Source of the DNA: Aerococcus urinaehominis
Lineage (GTDB): Bacteria > Bacillota > Bacilli > Lactobacillales > Aerococcaceae
Assembly (NCBI RefSeq): GCF_001543245.1
Contig: NZ_CP014163.1
Location: forward strand, 868,001-932,000
Length of the DNA: 64,000 nt
Direction of reading: 5' to 3'
The notes under the pieces are model-generated. The model worked only from the letters and a program-made list of their open reading frames with translations, had not been told where the DNA came from and ran no database searches. Shown here in pieces: positions 35,602-44,803 of this stretch (positions are counted from its first letter, which is position 1; the number at the start of each line of letters is the position of its first letter). The position numbers were made by a program, and so were the translations under genes.

Positions 35602-37797
35602 ATGAACCAGCTACTTTTAAAAGCGGTTGATAAGGACAAGATGTTAGGACGAATCATCAGTAAGTACGATGGGAGCAAGGCCCATTTTCGACCTCATCAA
35701 ATTGAAAGAAGCTTAGCTCTGGTCCTGAAAGACTTAAATCCATCGCAAAAAGACCTGATTTATCAACATATTTATCAAGAACTAGCTAACACGGCCGGGG
35801 AACTATCTAGCCAACAAATCAGTCAAACAATCATCTCGGTACTTGAGGAAGCCGGTTTCCATCAAGCTGCTCAGAACTATTATAGATTCGGCCTAGACAA
35901 ACGGCAAAAGCGGCAAAAACAAGAAAACGTCCAAGTGAAACTGGATGAATTATTGGCTGGGAATAAGCGTATTATTAATGAAAATGCCAACAAAGATAGC
36001 CGGGTGTTTAATACCGGCCGTGATTTAACAGCTGGCGTATCCGCTAAAGCTATTGGCTTAGCTATGATGCCTAAGGCTGTGGCCAATGCCCATCTCAAAG
36101 GAGACATCCATTACCATGATTTAGATTACCAACCCTACTCACCCATGACCAATTGCTGCCTGATTGATTTCAAAGAAATGTTGGCTAATGGTTTCCATAT
36201 TGGTAACGCTGAGGTAGAATCACCTAAATCAGTTAATACAGCGGCTGCTCAGATTGCCCAGATTGTGGCTAACGTCGCCTCAAGTCAATACGGCGGTTGT
36301 TCAGCTGACCGAATTGACGAGGTGCTAGCTCCCTATGCCAAGTTAAACTTTGAAAAACACCTAGCAACAGCCCAGGAATGGATTGCAGAAGCTGACCGCC
36401 AGGAAGCCTACGCCTATCAAAAAACCGAAAAAGACATTTATGATGCCATGCAAAGTCTAGAGTATGAAATTAACACCCTCTATTCTTCCAACGGCCAAAC
36501 GCCCTTCACGACCTTGGGCTTCGGTCTGGGTCAAGACTGGTTTAGTCGGGAAATTCAAAAGGCTATCTTAAAAATTCGTATCCAAGGACTGGGGCGCGAA
36601 AAAAGAACCGCTATTTTTCCCAAATTAGTTTTCACCCTTAAAGACGGTACTAACTTAAAACCAACTGACCCCAATTATGATATTAAACAGTTGGCCTTAG
36701 AGTGCGCTAGCAAGCGGATGTATCCTGATGTGCTCATGTACGATAAAATTGTTGATATTACCGGATCATTCAAGGCGCCAATGGGCTGTCGGTCCTTCCT
36801 CCAAGCCTGGCAAGACGAGGCCGGCCGTGATGTTAGCCAGGGACGAATGAACCTGGGTGTGGTTACCCTTAACCTGCCCCGCATAGCTCTAGAAGCCCAT
36901 GGTGACCAAGCTATTTTTTGGCAAATATTGGCTGAAAGAATTGAGATCGCCCGCCAAGCCTTAGTTTACCGGGTTGAACGCACTAAAGAAGCCAAACCAG
37001 AAAATGCCCCTATTCTCTACCAACATGGCGCTTTTGGCCAACGCCTAGCTAGCGATGATCAAGTAGATGAGCTCTTTAAAAATAAACGTGCAACTATCTC
37101 TCTGGGTTATATTGGCCTTTACGAAGTTGCTACTAGCTTCTACGGGCCTGAGTGGGAAAATAATACTGAAGCCAAAGACTTTACCCTGAATATTCTTAAA
37201 GCGCTTAAGGAACAAACTGACCATTGGGGGCAACAATATGGCTACCATTTTTCACTTTACGCCACCCCAAGTGAAAGTCTAACCGACCGCTTTTGCCAGC
37301 TTGACCTCGCCAAATTCGGGGAGGTCGCAGATATTACTGATAAAGGTTATTATACAAACTCCTTCCATTATGATGTCCGTAAAAATCCTAGTCCTTTTGA
37401 AAAATTAACTTTTGAAGCCCCTTATCCTCAATACTCTTCTGGTGGTTTTATCCACTATTGTGAGTACCCAAATTTAAGACATAACCCTAAGGCTCTGGAA
37501 GCTGTTTGGGACTTTGCCTATGATAAAGTGGGTTATTTAGGAACTAACACACCAATTGACCATTGCTATCAGTGTGGCTTTGATGGTGAGTTTGACCCGA
37601 CCGCCCATGGTTTCAAATGTCCGGAATGTGGCAATAATGATCCGGAATCCTGTGATGTAGTAAAAAGAACCTGTGGCTATCTTGGCAACCCCCAAATTCG
37701 TCCCATGGTTGAAGGCCGGCAAAAAGAAATCAATGCTAGGGTCAAGCATATGCGGACCACCACGAATTTTGACAATGAAGGCGATGCTAATGGTTAA
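35602..37797 (+). CDS. nrdD: anaerobic ribonucleoside-triphosphate reductase
   Basis: 731 aa. An N-terminal ATP-cone-like region (about 18-95: KYDGSKAHFRPHQIERSL) is followed by the ten-stranded reductase barrel (NCCLIDFKEML near 190 and SSNGQTPFTTLGFG near 298). The C-terminal zinc site has CYQCG..KCPECG (about 654-680) and the glycyl-radical loop RTCGYLGNP (about 698-706). It reduces NTPs to dNTPs anaerobically. GGAAGAGG precedes the ATG. It overlaps nrdG, its activase. Confidence 0.97.
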   Translation: MNQLLLKAVDKDKMLGRIISKYDGSKAHFRPHQIERSLALVLKDLNPSQKDLIYQHIYQELANTAGELSSQQISQTIISVLEEAGFHQAAQNYYRFGLDKRQKRQKQENVQVKLDELLAGNKRIINENANKDSRVFNTGRDLTAGVSAKAIGLAMMPKAVANAHLKGDIHYHDLDYQPYSPMTNCCLIDFKEMLANGFHIGNAEVESPKSVNTAAAQIAQIVANVASSQYGGCSADRIDEVLAPYAKLNFEKHLATAQEWIAEADRQEAYAYQKTEKDIYDAMQSLEYEINTLYSSNGQTPFTTLGFGLGQDWFSREIQKAILKIRIQGLGREKRTAIFPKLVFTLKDGTNLKPTDPNYDIKQLALECASKRMYPDVLMYDKIVDITGSFKAPMGCRSFLQAWQDEAGRDVSQGRMNLGVVTLNLPRIALEAHGDQAIFWQILAERIEIARQALVYRVERTKEAKPENAPILYQHGAFGQRLASDDQVDELFKNKRATISLGYIGLYEVATSFYGPEWENNTEAKDFTLNILKALKEQTDHWGQQYGYHFSLYATPSESLTDRFCQLDLAKFGEVADITDKGYYTNSFHYDVRKNPSPFEKLTFEAPYPQYSSGGFIHYCEYPNLRHNPKALEAVWDFAYDKVGYLGTNTPIDHCYQCGFDGEFDPTAHGFKCPECGNNDPESCDVVKRTCGYLGNPQIRPMVEGRQKEINARVKHMRTTTNFDNEGDANG

Positions 37798-38380
37798 AAA
37801 ATTATATAACAACCCCAAGCCCCAGCAATGGGATGCTAACAAATTATCCAAAGGTCGAATCGCTGACTATAAACCCTTCAACTTTGTTGATGGCGAAGGG
37901 GTCCGGTCTAGCATTTATGTTTCTGGCTGCCTCTTCAACTGCCAGGGTTGCTACAATAAAATTGTCCAAGATTTTAACTACGGCATTCCGTATACCCAAG
38001 AATTAGAAGATCAAATCATTGCCGACCTTGCTCATGACTATGTCCAGGGTCTGACTCTCCTGGGAGGCGAACCTTTTCTCAATACGCCCATCCTCCTACC
38101 ACTGGTTAAGAGAGTGAGAGAAACATATGGTAAGACCAAGGATATTTGGTCCTGGTCAGGTTATTACTATGAAGAATTGCTAGCCGAAAGTCCTGACAAA
38201 CTAGCCTTATTGGCTGAAGTTGACGTCCTAGTGGATGGCCGCTTTGATATTAGCAAGCGTGATTTAAATCTACGTTTTCGTGGGTCTAGCAACCAAAGAA
38301 TTATTGATATGAACAAAACGCGAGCCAACAACAACCAGCTCGTCTTGTGGCAAGATGGCCAATATGACAATCTGCCTTAG
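37790..38380 (+). CDS. nrdG: anaerobic ribonucleotide reductase activating protein
   Basis: 196 aa from the ATG at 37790, chosen because GAAGG lies 8 nt upstream; another ATG at 37784 is too close to the SD. Radical SAM: CLFNCQGCYNK (about 45-55) gives CX3CX2C, and TLLGGEPFLN (about 88-97) binds SAM. It installs the glycyl radical on NrdD. It overlaps the nrdD stop by 8 nt. A strong terminator follows. Confidence 0.95.
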   Translation: MVKKLYNNPKPQQWDANKLSKGRIADYKPFNFVDGEGVRSSIYVSGCLFNCQGCYNKIVQDFNYGIPYTQELEDQIIADLAHDYVQGLTLLGGEPFLNTPILLPLVKRVRETYGKTKDIWSWSGYYYEELLAESPDKLALLAEVDVLVDGRFDISKRDLNLRFRGSSNQRIIDMNKTRANNNQLVLWQDGQYDNLP

Positions 38381-38402
38381 CGTCTACTATTAATAACAAG
38401 AC

Positions 38403-38441
38403 TAAAACCCACCGTCCTCGTTTGAGACGGTGGGTTTTTAA
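38403..38441. terminator. bidirectional terminator nrdG/recQ
   Basis: AAAACCCACCGTC and GACGGTGGGTTTTT form a 13-bp stem with T-runs on both strands. Confidence 0.92.
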
Positions 38442-40220
38442 CTAGTCTTGCTGGTCTTGGTAATCTAAAATCGCCTGGGTAAATTCTTCCCAATATTTTT
38501 CAGCCTTAATTTCACCAACCCCTTCAACAGCTAGAAATTCACTATACTCAGTTGGCTGCTGGTTAGCCATATCCGCCAGAGATTGATTGCTGAAAATAAC
38601 ATATGCTGGTACCCCTTCCTCCTTAGCCAGACGGTAACGGACTTGACGGAGAATTTCATAAAGGTCATCATCCACCACTGGCAAATCTGGCTTGGTAAAG
38701 GGCCTACTTTTAGCAGTCGCCAGCTCTTCTTTGATAAAAATTTGCTTGGTCCCAGCTAAAATCTCACGAGCCCGTTCAGTCACCACTAGGCCGCGATAGT
38801 CAGTTAAGCGTAGGTAGCCATCAGCCAGCAATTGCGAAATAATATCTTTTACTTGGCCCTCAGGATAAGCCTGCATCAAGCCATAAGTCGATAAGCGGTC
38901 AAAACCCTTGTCACGGATTTTCTGATTATTGGCACCGCGTAAAACTTGGGCTAAGAGGGTGGCACCGTAAGCATAACCCATCCTAATCAGACAGGATAGT
39001 ATCATTTGAGCCTCACGGGTCATATCTTTCACTTGATGTTGGCCCAAACAAACGGAACAATTCCCACAAGAACCAGGTTGGTCTTCGCCAAAATAAGCCA
39101 ATAAATAATGACGCAAGCAAGATGTCTGGTTGGCATATTGGATCATAGCTTGCAAGCGACGGTCAACATAGGGGTCCTGGTTGTCACGGATTAAAAACTT
39201 AGCCGTCATTATATCCTGCTTAGAGAAAAGGAGAACGGCTTCGGCTGGCAAACCATCACGACCAGCCCGGCCGGCTTCTTGGTAATAGGATTCCAAATCA
39301 GTTGGCATATTATAATGGATAACCTGCCGGACATCCGTCTTGTCTATCCCCATGCCAAAAGCATTGGTAGCAACAATAATATTAACCTGGTCATGAATAA
39401 AAGCCTCTTGGCTAACCTGGCGGTCTTGGCTAGTCAGGCCGGCATGATATTTGGCTGTGGCATAGCCCTTCTTCTTCAGGTGGTCATAGATTTTATCAAC
39501 ATTTTTGCGGGTTTGCGCATAGATAATAGTGGCCTGGTCGTGATTTAAGCGTGACATTAAGGCTTTCATTTTAGCTTCTGGTTGCTGGACCGTTAGACGG
39601 ATATTGGGCCGGTCGAAACTCGCTACAAAGGTCTGCGGCTGATTTAAATCTAATTGCTGAATAATATCAGCTTGCACACGAGCTGTCGCTGTTGCCGTAA
39701 AGGCTGCTAGGACAGGTCTAATTGCTAATTTGGCTAGAAACCCCTTAATTTGCCGGTAGGACGGCCTAAAATCATGTCCCCATTGGGATAGACAATGAGC
39801 CTCATCAACTGCTAGCATGCTGATGTTTTGCTGGGCTAGCCAGTCCGCGAAACCCGTCTGGTCTAAACGTTCTGGGGCTAGATAGAGTAGCTTGAGTTGG
39901 CCACTATATATACCCTGGACGATTGTTTGATAGTCATCACTGGAAGTAGCTGAATTAAGGTAGGCGGCTGGTATGCCGTAGCGATTCAAGCTATCAACCT
40001 GGTCTTTCATCAAAGAGATTAGTGGTGAAATAACTACTGTTAAGCCTGGTAACAAGAGGGCGGGGATTTGATAGCAAATAGATTTACCGCCCCCGGTCGG
40101 GAGAATGGCTAAACAATCGTGTCCCGCTAAAATAGCTTCAATAATCTGATCTTGGCCTGGACGAAAGCTTGAATAACCAAAATATTCTTGTAATTTTTCT
40201 AAAGCGGCTTGAGTAGACAA
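38442..40220 (-). CDS. recQ: ATP-dependent DNA helicase RecQ
   Basis: 592 aa. Walker A PTGGGKSICYQIPALL (about 41-56), DEAHCLSQWGHDFRP (about 139-153), GRAGRDG, the zinc-binding RQC module (CLRHYLL..CGNCSVC, about 370-391), a winged helix, and an HRDC domain at about 520-590. A 3'-5' helicase for recombination and repair. It is monocistronic. Confidence 0.95.
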   Translation of the reverse strand: MSTQAALEKLQEYFGYSSFRPGQDQIIEAILAGHDCLAILPTGGGKSICYQIPALLLPGLTVVISPLISLMKDQVDSLNRYGIPAAYLNSATSSDDYQTIVQGIYSGQLKLLYLAPERLDQTGFADWLAQQNISMLAVDEAHCLSQWGHDFRPSYRQIKGFLAKLAIRPVLAAFTATATARVQADIIQQLDLNQPQTFVASFDRPNIRLTVQQPEAKMKALMSRLNHDQATIIYAQTRKNVDKIYDHLKKKGYATAKYHAGLTSQDRQVSQEAFIHDQVNIIVATNAFGMGIDKTDVRQVIHYNMPTDLESYYQEAGRAGRDGLPAEAVLLFSKQDIMTAKFLIRDNQDPYVDRRLQAMIQYANQTSCLRHYLLAYFGEDQPGSCGNCSVCLGQHQVKDMTREAQMILSCLIRMGYAYGATLLAQVLRGANNQKIRDKGFDRLSTYGLMQAYPEGQVKDIISQLLADGYLRLTDYRGLVVTERAREILAGTKQIFIKEELATAKSRPFTKPDLPVVDDDLYEILRQVRYRLAKEEGVPAYVIFSNQSLADMANQQPTEYSEFLAVEGVGEIKAEKYWEEFTQAILDYQDQQD

Positions 40221-40304
40221 AGCATCCCGCCTTTCTATTTTAATCTGATACTAATTTTCGGCCATAGTTTAAACCATCTTATACAAATCTTAGCTTATAT
40301 TCTT

Positions 40305-40333
40305 TTGACTTATTGGCGCTAACTTGCTAAGCT
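40305..40333 (+). promoter_or_regulatory. mgtE promoter
   Basis: TTGACT (40305-40310), a 17-bp spacer ending in TGC, and TAAGCT (40328-40333). The start site would fall near 40340, just before the M-box aptamer. Confidence 0.65.
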
Positions 40334-40350
40334 TGACAAGTAAATAAATG

Positions 40351-40511
40351 CCTTGTCAAGTGAGGTTACTTATATTAGAGATACGCCACTGCCCAGAAAC
40401 GTCCAAAGACGCCAACGGGTCAGCAGAACTTTTCGAATTAAGGAATTTTCTAATGTGGCTGGAGCCATCCTATGCTAATAAGTGCTGAAACTGTAAGCGA
40501 AGAGGACAAGT
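40351..40511 (+). ncRNA. M-box (ykoK) Mg2+ riboswitch aptamer
   Basis: The conserved core is readable: GTGAGGTTAC, CTGCCCAGAAACGTC, AAAGACGCCAACGGGTCAGC, then GGAGCCATCCTATGC and GCTGAAACTGTAAGCGAAGAGG. Helix P1 pairs CTTGTC (40352-40357) with GACAAG (40505-40510). It lies directly upstream of mgtE, the classic target. It senses Mg2+ and lowers expression when the ion is abundant. Confidence 0.93.
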
Positions 40512-40534
40512 TGTGGTTTAACCACCCCTAGCCC

Positions 40535-40570
40535 CCTAATTATAGTAACCTCCTTTCGGCAATTAGGAGG
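40535..40570 (+). promoter_or_regulatory. SD-sequestering expression platform of the M-box
   Basis: CCTCCT (40549-40554) is a perfect complement of the mgtE SD AGGAGG (40565-40570) across a 10-nt loop. A competing pairing joins CCTAATT (40535-40541) with AATTAGG (40561-40567). No T-run follows either hairpin, so control is probably at translation. Confidence 0.7.
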
Positions 40571-40577
40571 AATTACC

Positions 40578-41927
40578 ATGACACAACAATACTACCACAT
40601 GATTTTTAAGGCCCTTAAGGAAAAAGACCGTGACCAATTCCGTCACCTTTTCCTGAAATTACACCAAAGGGACCAGGTCCAAGTTTTCTATTACATGTAT
40701 CCAGAAAAAAAGGCACAAATTCCTCACATGCTATCAGCTGCTGAATTTGCCGACCTCTTTGCTATACTAGACCAGGACCAACGCTATCAAGCCTGGGACA
40801 AGCTGGACCATGATTATATGGCGGGTGTCTTCTCCCATACGCCTAAGGATGAGCTGACGGATTTTATCCAAGGTCTAACTATAGCAGACCAACAAGCGGT
40901 CCTCAAGCTGTTGGCAGGCCCAGACCGTCTGGCCGTTGAACAGCTTATGGATTATCCAGCTGAAACTGCTGGTAGTTTAATGACGACTGAAATGGTTAAG
41001 GTTAATAATCAAGCAACTGTTGATCAAGTCATCGATAGCCTGCGCCAAATGGCCGACCGAGTAGAAACGCTCTACTATATTTACGTTGTCGATGAGCAAG
41101 ATTGCTTGCTAGGTGTCATTTCACTACGATCTCTCATTATTGCTGAGGGGGGGCGCAAAGTCAGTGATCTAATGACCAGTCAACTGATCACAGTTGACCG
41201 CTATACTGACCAAGAAGCCATTAGTCATATCATTAAAGACTATGACCTAGTAGCCGTACCAGTCCTAGATGAGCTTGGTCAATTGGTCGGGATTGTAACA
41301 ATCGATGATATTATGGATGTAGTTGATTTGGAAGTCAGTGAAGACTTCCATAAGTTTGCGGCTATCCAATCCGCCGATGAGCCGGGTCATGAAGGTGAAG
41401 GAATTCTAGCAATTGCTAAGAGTCGTTTACCCTGGATTGTTATCCTTATCTTCCTAGGTCTGATTTCTGCTAATTTGATTGCTGCTTTTGAAGATACCAT
41501 CGCCCAAATCGTTGCCCTAGCAGCCTTTATGCCAATTATTATGGATTCTGCCGGTAATGTCGGCACCCAATCCTTGGCCGTTGCTGTAAGGCGAATCACC
41601 TCTGGCGAAGACCAAACCATGAGCTTATCCAAACGAGTGTGGCATGAATTTTGTGCCGGGGTGATTATTGGTTTAGTAGCCGGTTTCTGCCTAGGCTTAA
41701 CCTCTTACCTACTTCACCGTAATCTTGTGCTTTCCTTAATTATCTCTATCTCCTTATGGCTAACGCTCAGCGTCTCTACCGTCATCGGTTACCTGGTACC
41801 AAGCCTATTTACCAAATTAAAAATTGATCCAGCCGTAGCCTCAGGTCCTTTTATTACAACCATTAACGATACTTTCGGCCTGTTAATTTACTTTAGCTTG
41901 GCCACCTATCTACTACATCTTTTATAA
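40578..41927 (+). CDS. mgtE: magnesium transporter MgtE
   Basis: 449 aa. An N-terminal superhelical Mg-sensing domain (about 1-130), a CBS pair (about 131-255: MTTEMVKVNNQATVD and VVDLEVSEDF), then a plug helix and five membrane helices (from about 285, including GNVGTQSLAVAVRRI). It is a Mg2+ channel gated by intracellular Mg2+. The upstream M-box confirms the role. A bidirectional terminator follows. Confidence 0.97.
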   Translation: MTQQYYHMIFKALKEKDRDQFRHLFLKLHQRDQVQVFYYMYPEKKAQIPHMLSAAEFADLFAILDQDQRYQAWDKLDHDYMAGVFSHTPKDELTDFIQGLTIADQQAVLKLLAGPDRLAVEQLMDYPAETAGSLMTTEMVKVNNQATVDQVIDSLRQMADRVETLYYIYVVDEQDCLLGVISLRSLIIAEGGRKVSDLMTSQLITVDRYTDQEAISHIIKDYDLVAVPVLDELGQLVGIVTIDDIMDVVDLEVSEDFHKFAAIQSADEPGHEGEGILAIAKSRLPWIVILIFLGLISANLIAAFEDTIAQIVALAAFMPIIMDSAGNVGTQSLAVAVRRITSGEDQTMSLSKRVWHEFCAGVIIGLVAGFCLGLTSYLLHRNLVLSLIISISLWLTLSVSTVIGYLVPSLFTKLKIDPAVASGPFITTINDTFGLLIYFSLATYLLHLL

Positions 41928-41932
41928 ATATA

Positions 41933-41976
41933 CAAAAAGGCAAGCCAGCTGGATATACCAGTTGGCTTGCCTTTTA
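41933..41976. terminator. bidirectional terminator mgtE/metY
   Basis: AAAAAGGCAAGCCAGCTGG and CCAGTTGGCTTGCCTTTT pair almost fully, with T-runs on both strands. Confidence 0.92.
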
Positions 41977-41979
41977 AAT

Positions 41980-42025
41980 AGCTATAGGCCTACAGCAGGT
42001 GTGGGACATGGGTAAACCTATAGCT
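41980..42025. repeat. inverted repeat in the metY 3' region
   Basis: AGCTATAGG and CCTATAGCT form 9-bp arms around a 28-nt loop. No T-run follows. It lies between the metY stop and the shared terminator. Confidence 0.5.
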
Positions 42026-42110
42026 ACCAAAATTATTCTAACATAACTTAAGCGCTTTATTGTTAATAACGCCTAAAATTACAAATATTATGCCTGAATG
42101 GTTATTAGCT

Positions 42111-43406
42111 TTAGACTTGAGCTAGGGCCTGGTCTAAATCTGCTATGATGTCATCAACATTTTCGATACCAATTGACAGGCGGATTAAATCTTCTGTAAC
42201 GCCAGCTGCTTGGAGTTCGGCTTCACTCAATTGGGCGTGAGTGGTTGATGCCGGATGAATAACTAGAGACTTAGCATCAGCCACATTAGCTAGGTTAGAA
42301 AAAAGCTCTAAACTATCGACAAACTTAATGCCAGCTTCACGACCACCCTTAACTCCAAATGAGAAAATGGAACCGACGCCACGTGGGAAGTCTCTTTGCG
42401 CTAAATCATAATCTGGTGAATCCCCTAGACCTGGATAGGCCACCCAGGCCACTTTTTCGTGATTATTTAAAAAGTCAACGACTTTTTCGGCATTGGCAAC
42501 ATGGCGTTCTACCCTAAGTGACAGGGTTTCTGTCCCGATTAATAATTGGAAGGCATCCAGGGCTTGTAAAGCAGCTCCGGTATCACGTAAAACTTGGGCC
42601 CTAATTTTAGTAGTAAAGGCAGCTGGTGCTAAATCGCCAAAGACTAAACCATTATAGTGGACATCACCTTGGCTAAAACCTGGGAAGCGGTCATTACCCT
42701 TCCAATCAAACTGACCATTTTCCACAACCACCCCACCTAGGGTTGTCCCATGACCACCAATAAACTTGGTTGCGGAATGGACCACAATATCCGCCCCATG
42801 TTCTAATGGTCGATAAAGATATGGCGTGGCAAAGGTATTATCAACGATAACTGGCAGACCATGTTGGTGAGCCAGTTCACTCAAGGCATCAATATCAATT
42901 AAATTAGTACGTGGGTTACCAATAGTTTCTACAAAAATTGCCTTGGTCTTATCATTAATTTGGCTAGCAACCTGGTCCAAATCGTTAGCATCAACAAAAT
43001 GGGTTTTGATGCCCAGCTGGTCCAGGGTTACTGAAAAGAGATTATAAGTGCCTCCATACAAGGTAGCAGCTGAGATAATTTCATCACCAGCGCCAGCAAT
43101 ATTTAAAATAGCGTAGGTAATAGCAGCCGACCCTGAAGCGACTGCTAATCCAGCAGTACCACCTTCCAAGGCTGCAATCCGTTCTTCAAAAACGGCTACA
43201 GTTGGGTTAGTTAAACGCGAATAGATATTGCCAGCTTCAGTTAGAGCAAAACGATTGGCGGCCTGGTCAGCATCTTGAAATACATATGATGTTGATTGGT
43301 AAATCGGCACCGCCCGGGCCCCTTGGTCACTATCAATATTTTGACCGGCATGAACCTGAAGGGTTTCAAAACCTTGGTATTTATGACTTAGATTTTCTTT
43401 TGACAT
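42111..43406 (-). CDS. metY: O-acetylhomoserine (thiol)-lyase family enzyme
   Basis: 431 aa from the ATG at 43406 (AAGGAG 10 nt upstream). Cys/Met-metabolism PLP family: YQSTSYVF near 40, [18 protein letters not shown] (about 83-100), and the PLP lysine in [17 protein letters not shown] (about 205-221). The length over 420 aa with the long insert favours MetY (O-acetylhomoserine sulfhydrylase) over MetB/MetC. It makes homocysteine from O-acetylhomoserine and sulfide. It is monocistronic with an extended -10 promoter. Confidence 0.9.
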   Translation of the reverse strand: MSKENLSHKYQGFETLQVHAGQNIDSDQGARAVPIYQSTSYVFQDADQAANRFALTEAGNIYSRLTNPTVAVFEERIAALEGGTAGLAVASGSAAITYAILNIAGAGDEIISAATLYGGTYNLFSVTLDQLGIKTHFVDANDLDQVASQINDKTKAIFVETIGNPRTNLIDIDALSELAHQHGLPVIVDNTFATPYLYRPLEHGADIVVHSATKFIGGHGTTLGGVVVENGQFDWKGNDRFPGFSQGDVHYNGLVFGDLAPAAFTTKIRAQVLRDTGAALQALDAFQLLIGTETLSLRVERHVANAEKVVDFLNNHEKVAWVAYPGLGDSPDYDLAQRDFPRGVGSIFSFGVKGGREAGIKFVDSLELFSNLANVADAKSLVIHPASTTHAQLSEAELQAAGVTEDLIRLSIGIENVDDIIADLDQALAQV

Positions 43407-43427
43407 GGTCTCCACTCCTTTTAGGCT

Positions 43428-43465
43428 AGTATAACAAGAAGCCAGGCTAATTAACTTATTAAGTT
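43428..43465 (-). promoter_or_regulatory. metY promoter region with palindrome
   Basis: TGTTATACT on the minus strand gives an extended -10 (43428-43433). Upstream is AACTTA-T-TAAGTT (43453-43465), a perfect 6-bp palindrome at about the -35 position that could bind a sulfur-metabolism regulator (inference). Confidence 0.5.
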
Positions 43466-43502
43466 TTGATAATCATTGATCGTTAAAATCGTTCACTATA
43501 TA

Positions 43503-43530
43503 TAAAAAAAAGACCTGGCCTAAGCCAGGT
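43503..43530 (-). terminator. terminator of SRP RNA gene
   Basis: ACCTGGC-TTA-GGCCAGGT followed by eight T residues on the minus strand. Confidence 0.9.
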
Positions 43531-43545
43531 TAATATGCAAGTTTA

Positions 43546-43636
43546 CTTACGGCACAAGACAGGTAATGCTTAGGGCTGCTTCGTTCCCAATCTGACCCGG
43601 TTCACACACCCATCCTCGCCATAAGGCCTTTCGGCA
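43546..43636 (-). ncRNA. ffs: signal recognition particle RNA, small bacterial type
   Basis: The apical domain is readable on the minus strand: GAACCGGGTCAG, then a GGGAACGAAGCAGCCC-type SRP loop that binds Ffh. The flanks CTTATGGC and GCCGTAAG pair over 8 bp and GAGGATGGGT pairs with ACCTGTCTTG, extending helix 8/5. A sigma-A promoter lies upstream and a strong terminator downstream. The ends are set from the promoter and helix, within a few nucleotides. No Alu domain, as is usual in Lactobacillales. Confidence 0.93.
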
Positions 43637-43642
43637 AAGACC

Positions 43643-43671
43643 ATCATAACATGAATAAAAATCAGATGCAA
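43643..43671 (-). promoter_or_regulatory. ffs promoter
   Basis: TTGCAT (43666-43671), a 17-bp spacer ending in TGT, and TATGAT (43643-43648). Confidence 0.8.
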
Positions 43672-43733
43672 GCCGACAGTTAAAAAAACGCTATTGGCTC
43701 ATCTATTTCAAAAAGTCTCAGTCTTATCGTCAA

Positions 43734-43898
43734 TTAATGCTTTGCTTGAATCTGACTAGCCAGGAGTAATGAAAAACAGGTCAAACCGATGATATTGAAA
43801 ATAAAAAGTAGTGGGGACAAGTCTCTGAAAAAATTAGCAATTGATATGATTATAAATACTATAGTTATAGGAAGTGTAACTATTTTCTTTTTATGCAT
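43734..43898 (-). CDS. small two-helix membrane protein, 54 aa
   Basis: The ATG at 43898 opens MHKKKIVTLPITIVFIIISI, then a polar break (ANFFRDLSP), then LLFIFNIIGLTCFSLLLASQ and IQAKH, stop at 43734. It has two hydrophobic segments with a basic N-terminus, so it is a credible membrane peptide. The SD is weak (GACGGTGA). An extended -10 (TGCTATACT) lies about 90 bp upstream. No homologue is recognised. It may be a real small gene or a chance AT-rich frame. Confidence 0.45.
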   Translation of the reverse strand: MHKKKIVTLPITIVFIIISIANFFRDLSPLLFIFNIIGLTCFSLLLASQIQAKH

Positions 43899-43987
43899 TG
43901 AAATCACCGTCTTTTACTACTTGTAATCACTAATCTTTATTAATCATATATGCTTGAATTGTGCTTATTTACAACTTTGACAAGTTA

Positions 43988-43996
43988 AGTATAGCA
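43988..43996 (-). promoter_or_regulatory. extended -10 upstream of the small membrane protein gene
   Basis: TGCTATACT on the minus strand (-10 at 43988-43993). No clear -35. The only minus-strand gene downstream before ffs is the 54-codon frame. Confidence 0.45.
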
Positions 43997-44089
43997 AGAT
44001 TTACAGCCATATTGGTTAAGACTTCTTCAATTCTGTAAATTCGATCCTGAAACAGCTTTTGATACCACTAGACTAAGCTAGACAAAAAA

Positions 44090-44149
44090 TAGAAGAACAC
44101 CCCAACTACTGGTGAATGGTCACACTTAGTAGCCAGGGTGTTCTTTTTA
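44090..44149 (-). terminator. terminator of the ntp operon
   Basis: AAGAACACCC and GGGTGTTCTT form the outer stem and CTACT/AGTAG pair inside. CTATTTTTT follows on the minus strand. Confidence 0.8.
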
Positions 44150-44154
44150 ATATT

Positions 44155-44796
44155 TTACTGTCCCATATCTTTAACTTTCATCATCCGAGTTTTTGATGAC
44201 CGTTCTTCTTCTTCAAGTTTCATTTGAATATAGTCGATAGTCTCTTGGGTATCCGGAATCATCCGATACTCCAAAGCATTAACCCGGCGGCGGGTAGATT
44301 CAATTTCGTCAGCCATTAGTTGGCAGGTCTTCTCTACTTCACTCAATTCCAAAAGCTTTGGCATCACGTCGTTTAAAACTTCAACGGCAGAATCTAATTC
44401 TGAAGAAGTATTTAAATAGCCATAGCCAGCACTAACACTTTCATCCTCATCTTCACCTTCTCGGTAAGTAAAGGTCATTTGTGGGACGCGTACACTCATG
44501 ACATTCTTAGTTTGAATATCCAGCGTCGCTTCTTGGTTAGGGATAGCTACGAGTTCGTCAACAAAGGCCTCATTCATTAAAGAAGATGCTAGCACGAAGT
44601 TTTGCAAGGCACCTGTTAGTTCCGCCTCTACTTCATTACGCAGCTCATTATTCTGACGAATCAGATCAATAAACTGGCGCATCAACTCATCTTGCTTGTC
44701 TTTAAGCAGTTTGTGGCCATTGGTTGCCAGCGCTAAACTTTTCTTGAGCCGGGAGAGTTCCATCCGAGTTGGCTTGACATTTAATGCATTAGCCAT
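44155..44796 (-). CDS. ntpD: V-type ATPase subunit D
   Basis: 213 aa, largely alpha-helical with two long coiled coils at its ends (about 5-60 and 130-195), the central rotor shaft of V1. [19 protein letters not shown] at the N-terminus and the later [17 protein letters not shown] are the family signature. Last gene of the operon, 7 nt after ntpB and just before the terminator. Confidence 0.96.
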   Translation of the reverse strand: MANALNVKPTRMELSRLKKSLALATNGHKLLKDKQDELMRQFIDLIRQNNELRNEVEAELTGALQNFVLASSLMNEAFVDELVAIPNQEATLDIQTKNVMSVRVPQMTFTYREGEDEDESVSAGYGYLNTSSELDSAVEVLNDVMPKLLELSEVEKTCQLMADEIESTRRRVNALEYRMIPDTQETIDYIQMKLEEEERSSKTRMMKVKDMGQ

Positions 44797-44803
44797 TTAA
44801 GGA

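Noticed and set aside
43480-43680. Possible SAM or other riboswitch upstream of metY
   Set aside because: The structured block has its own promoter and terminator and carries the SRP RNA loop signature, so it is ffs rather than a metY leader.
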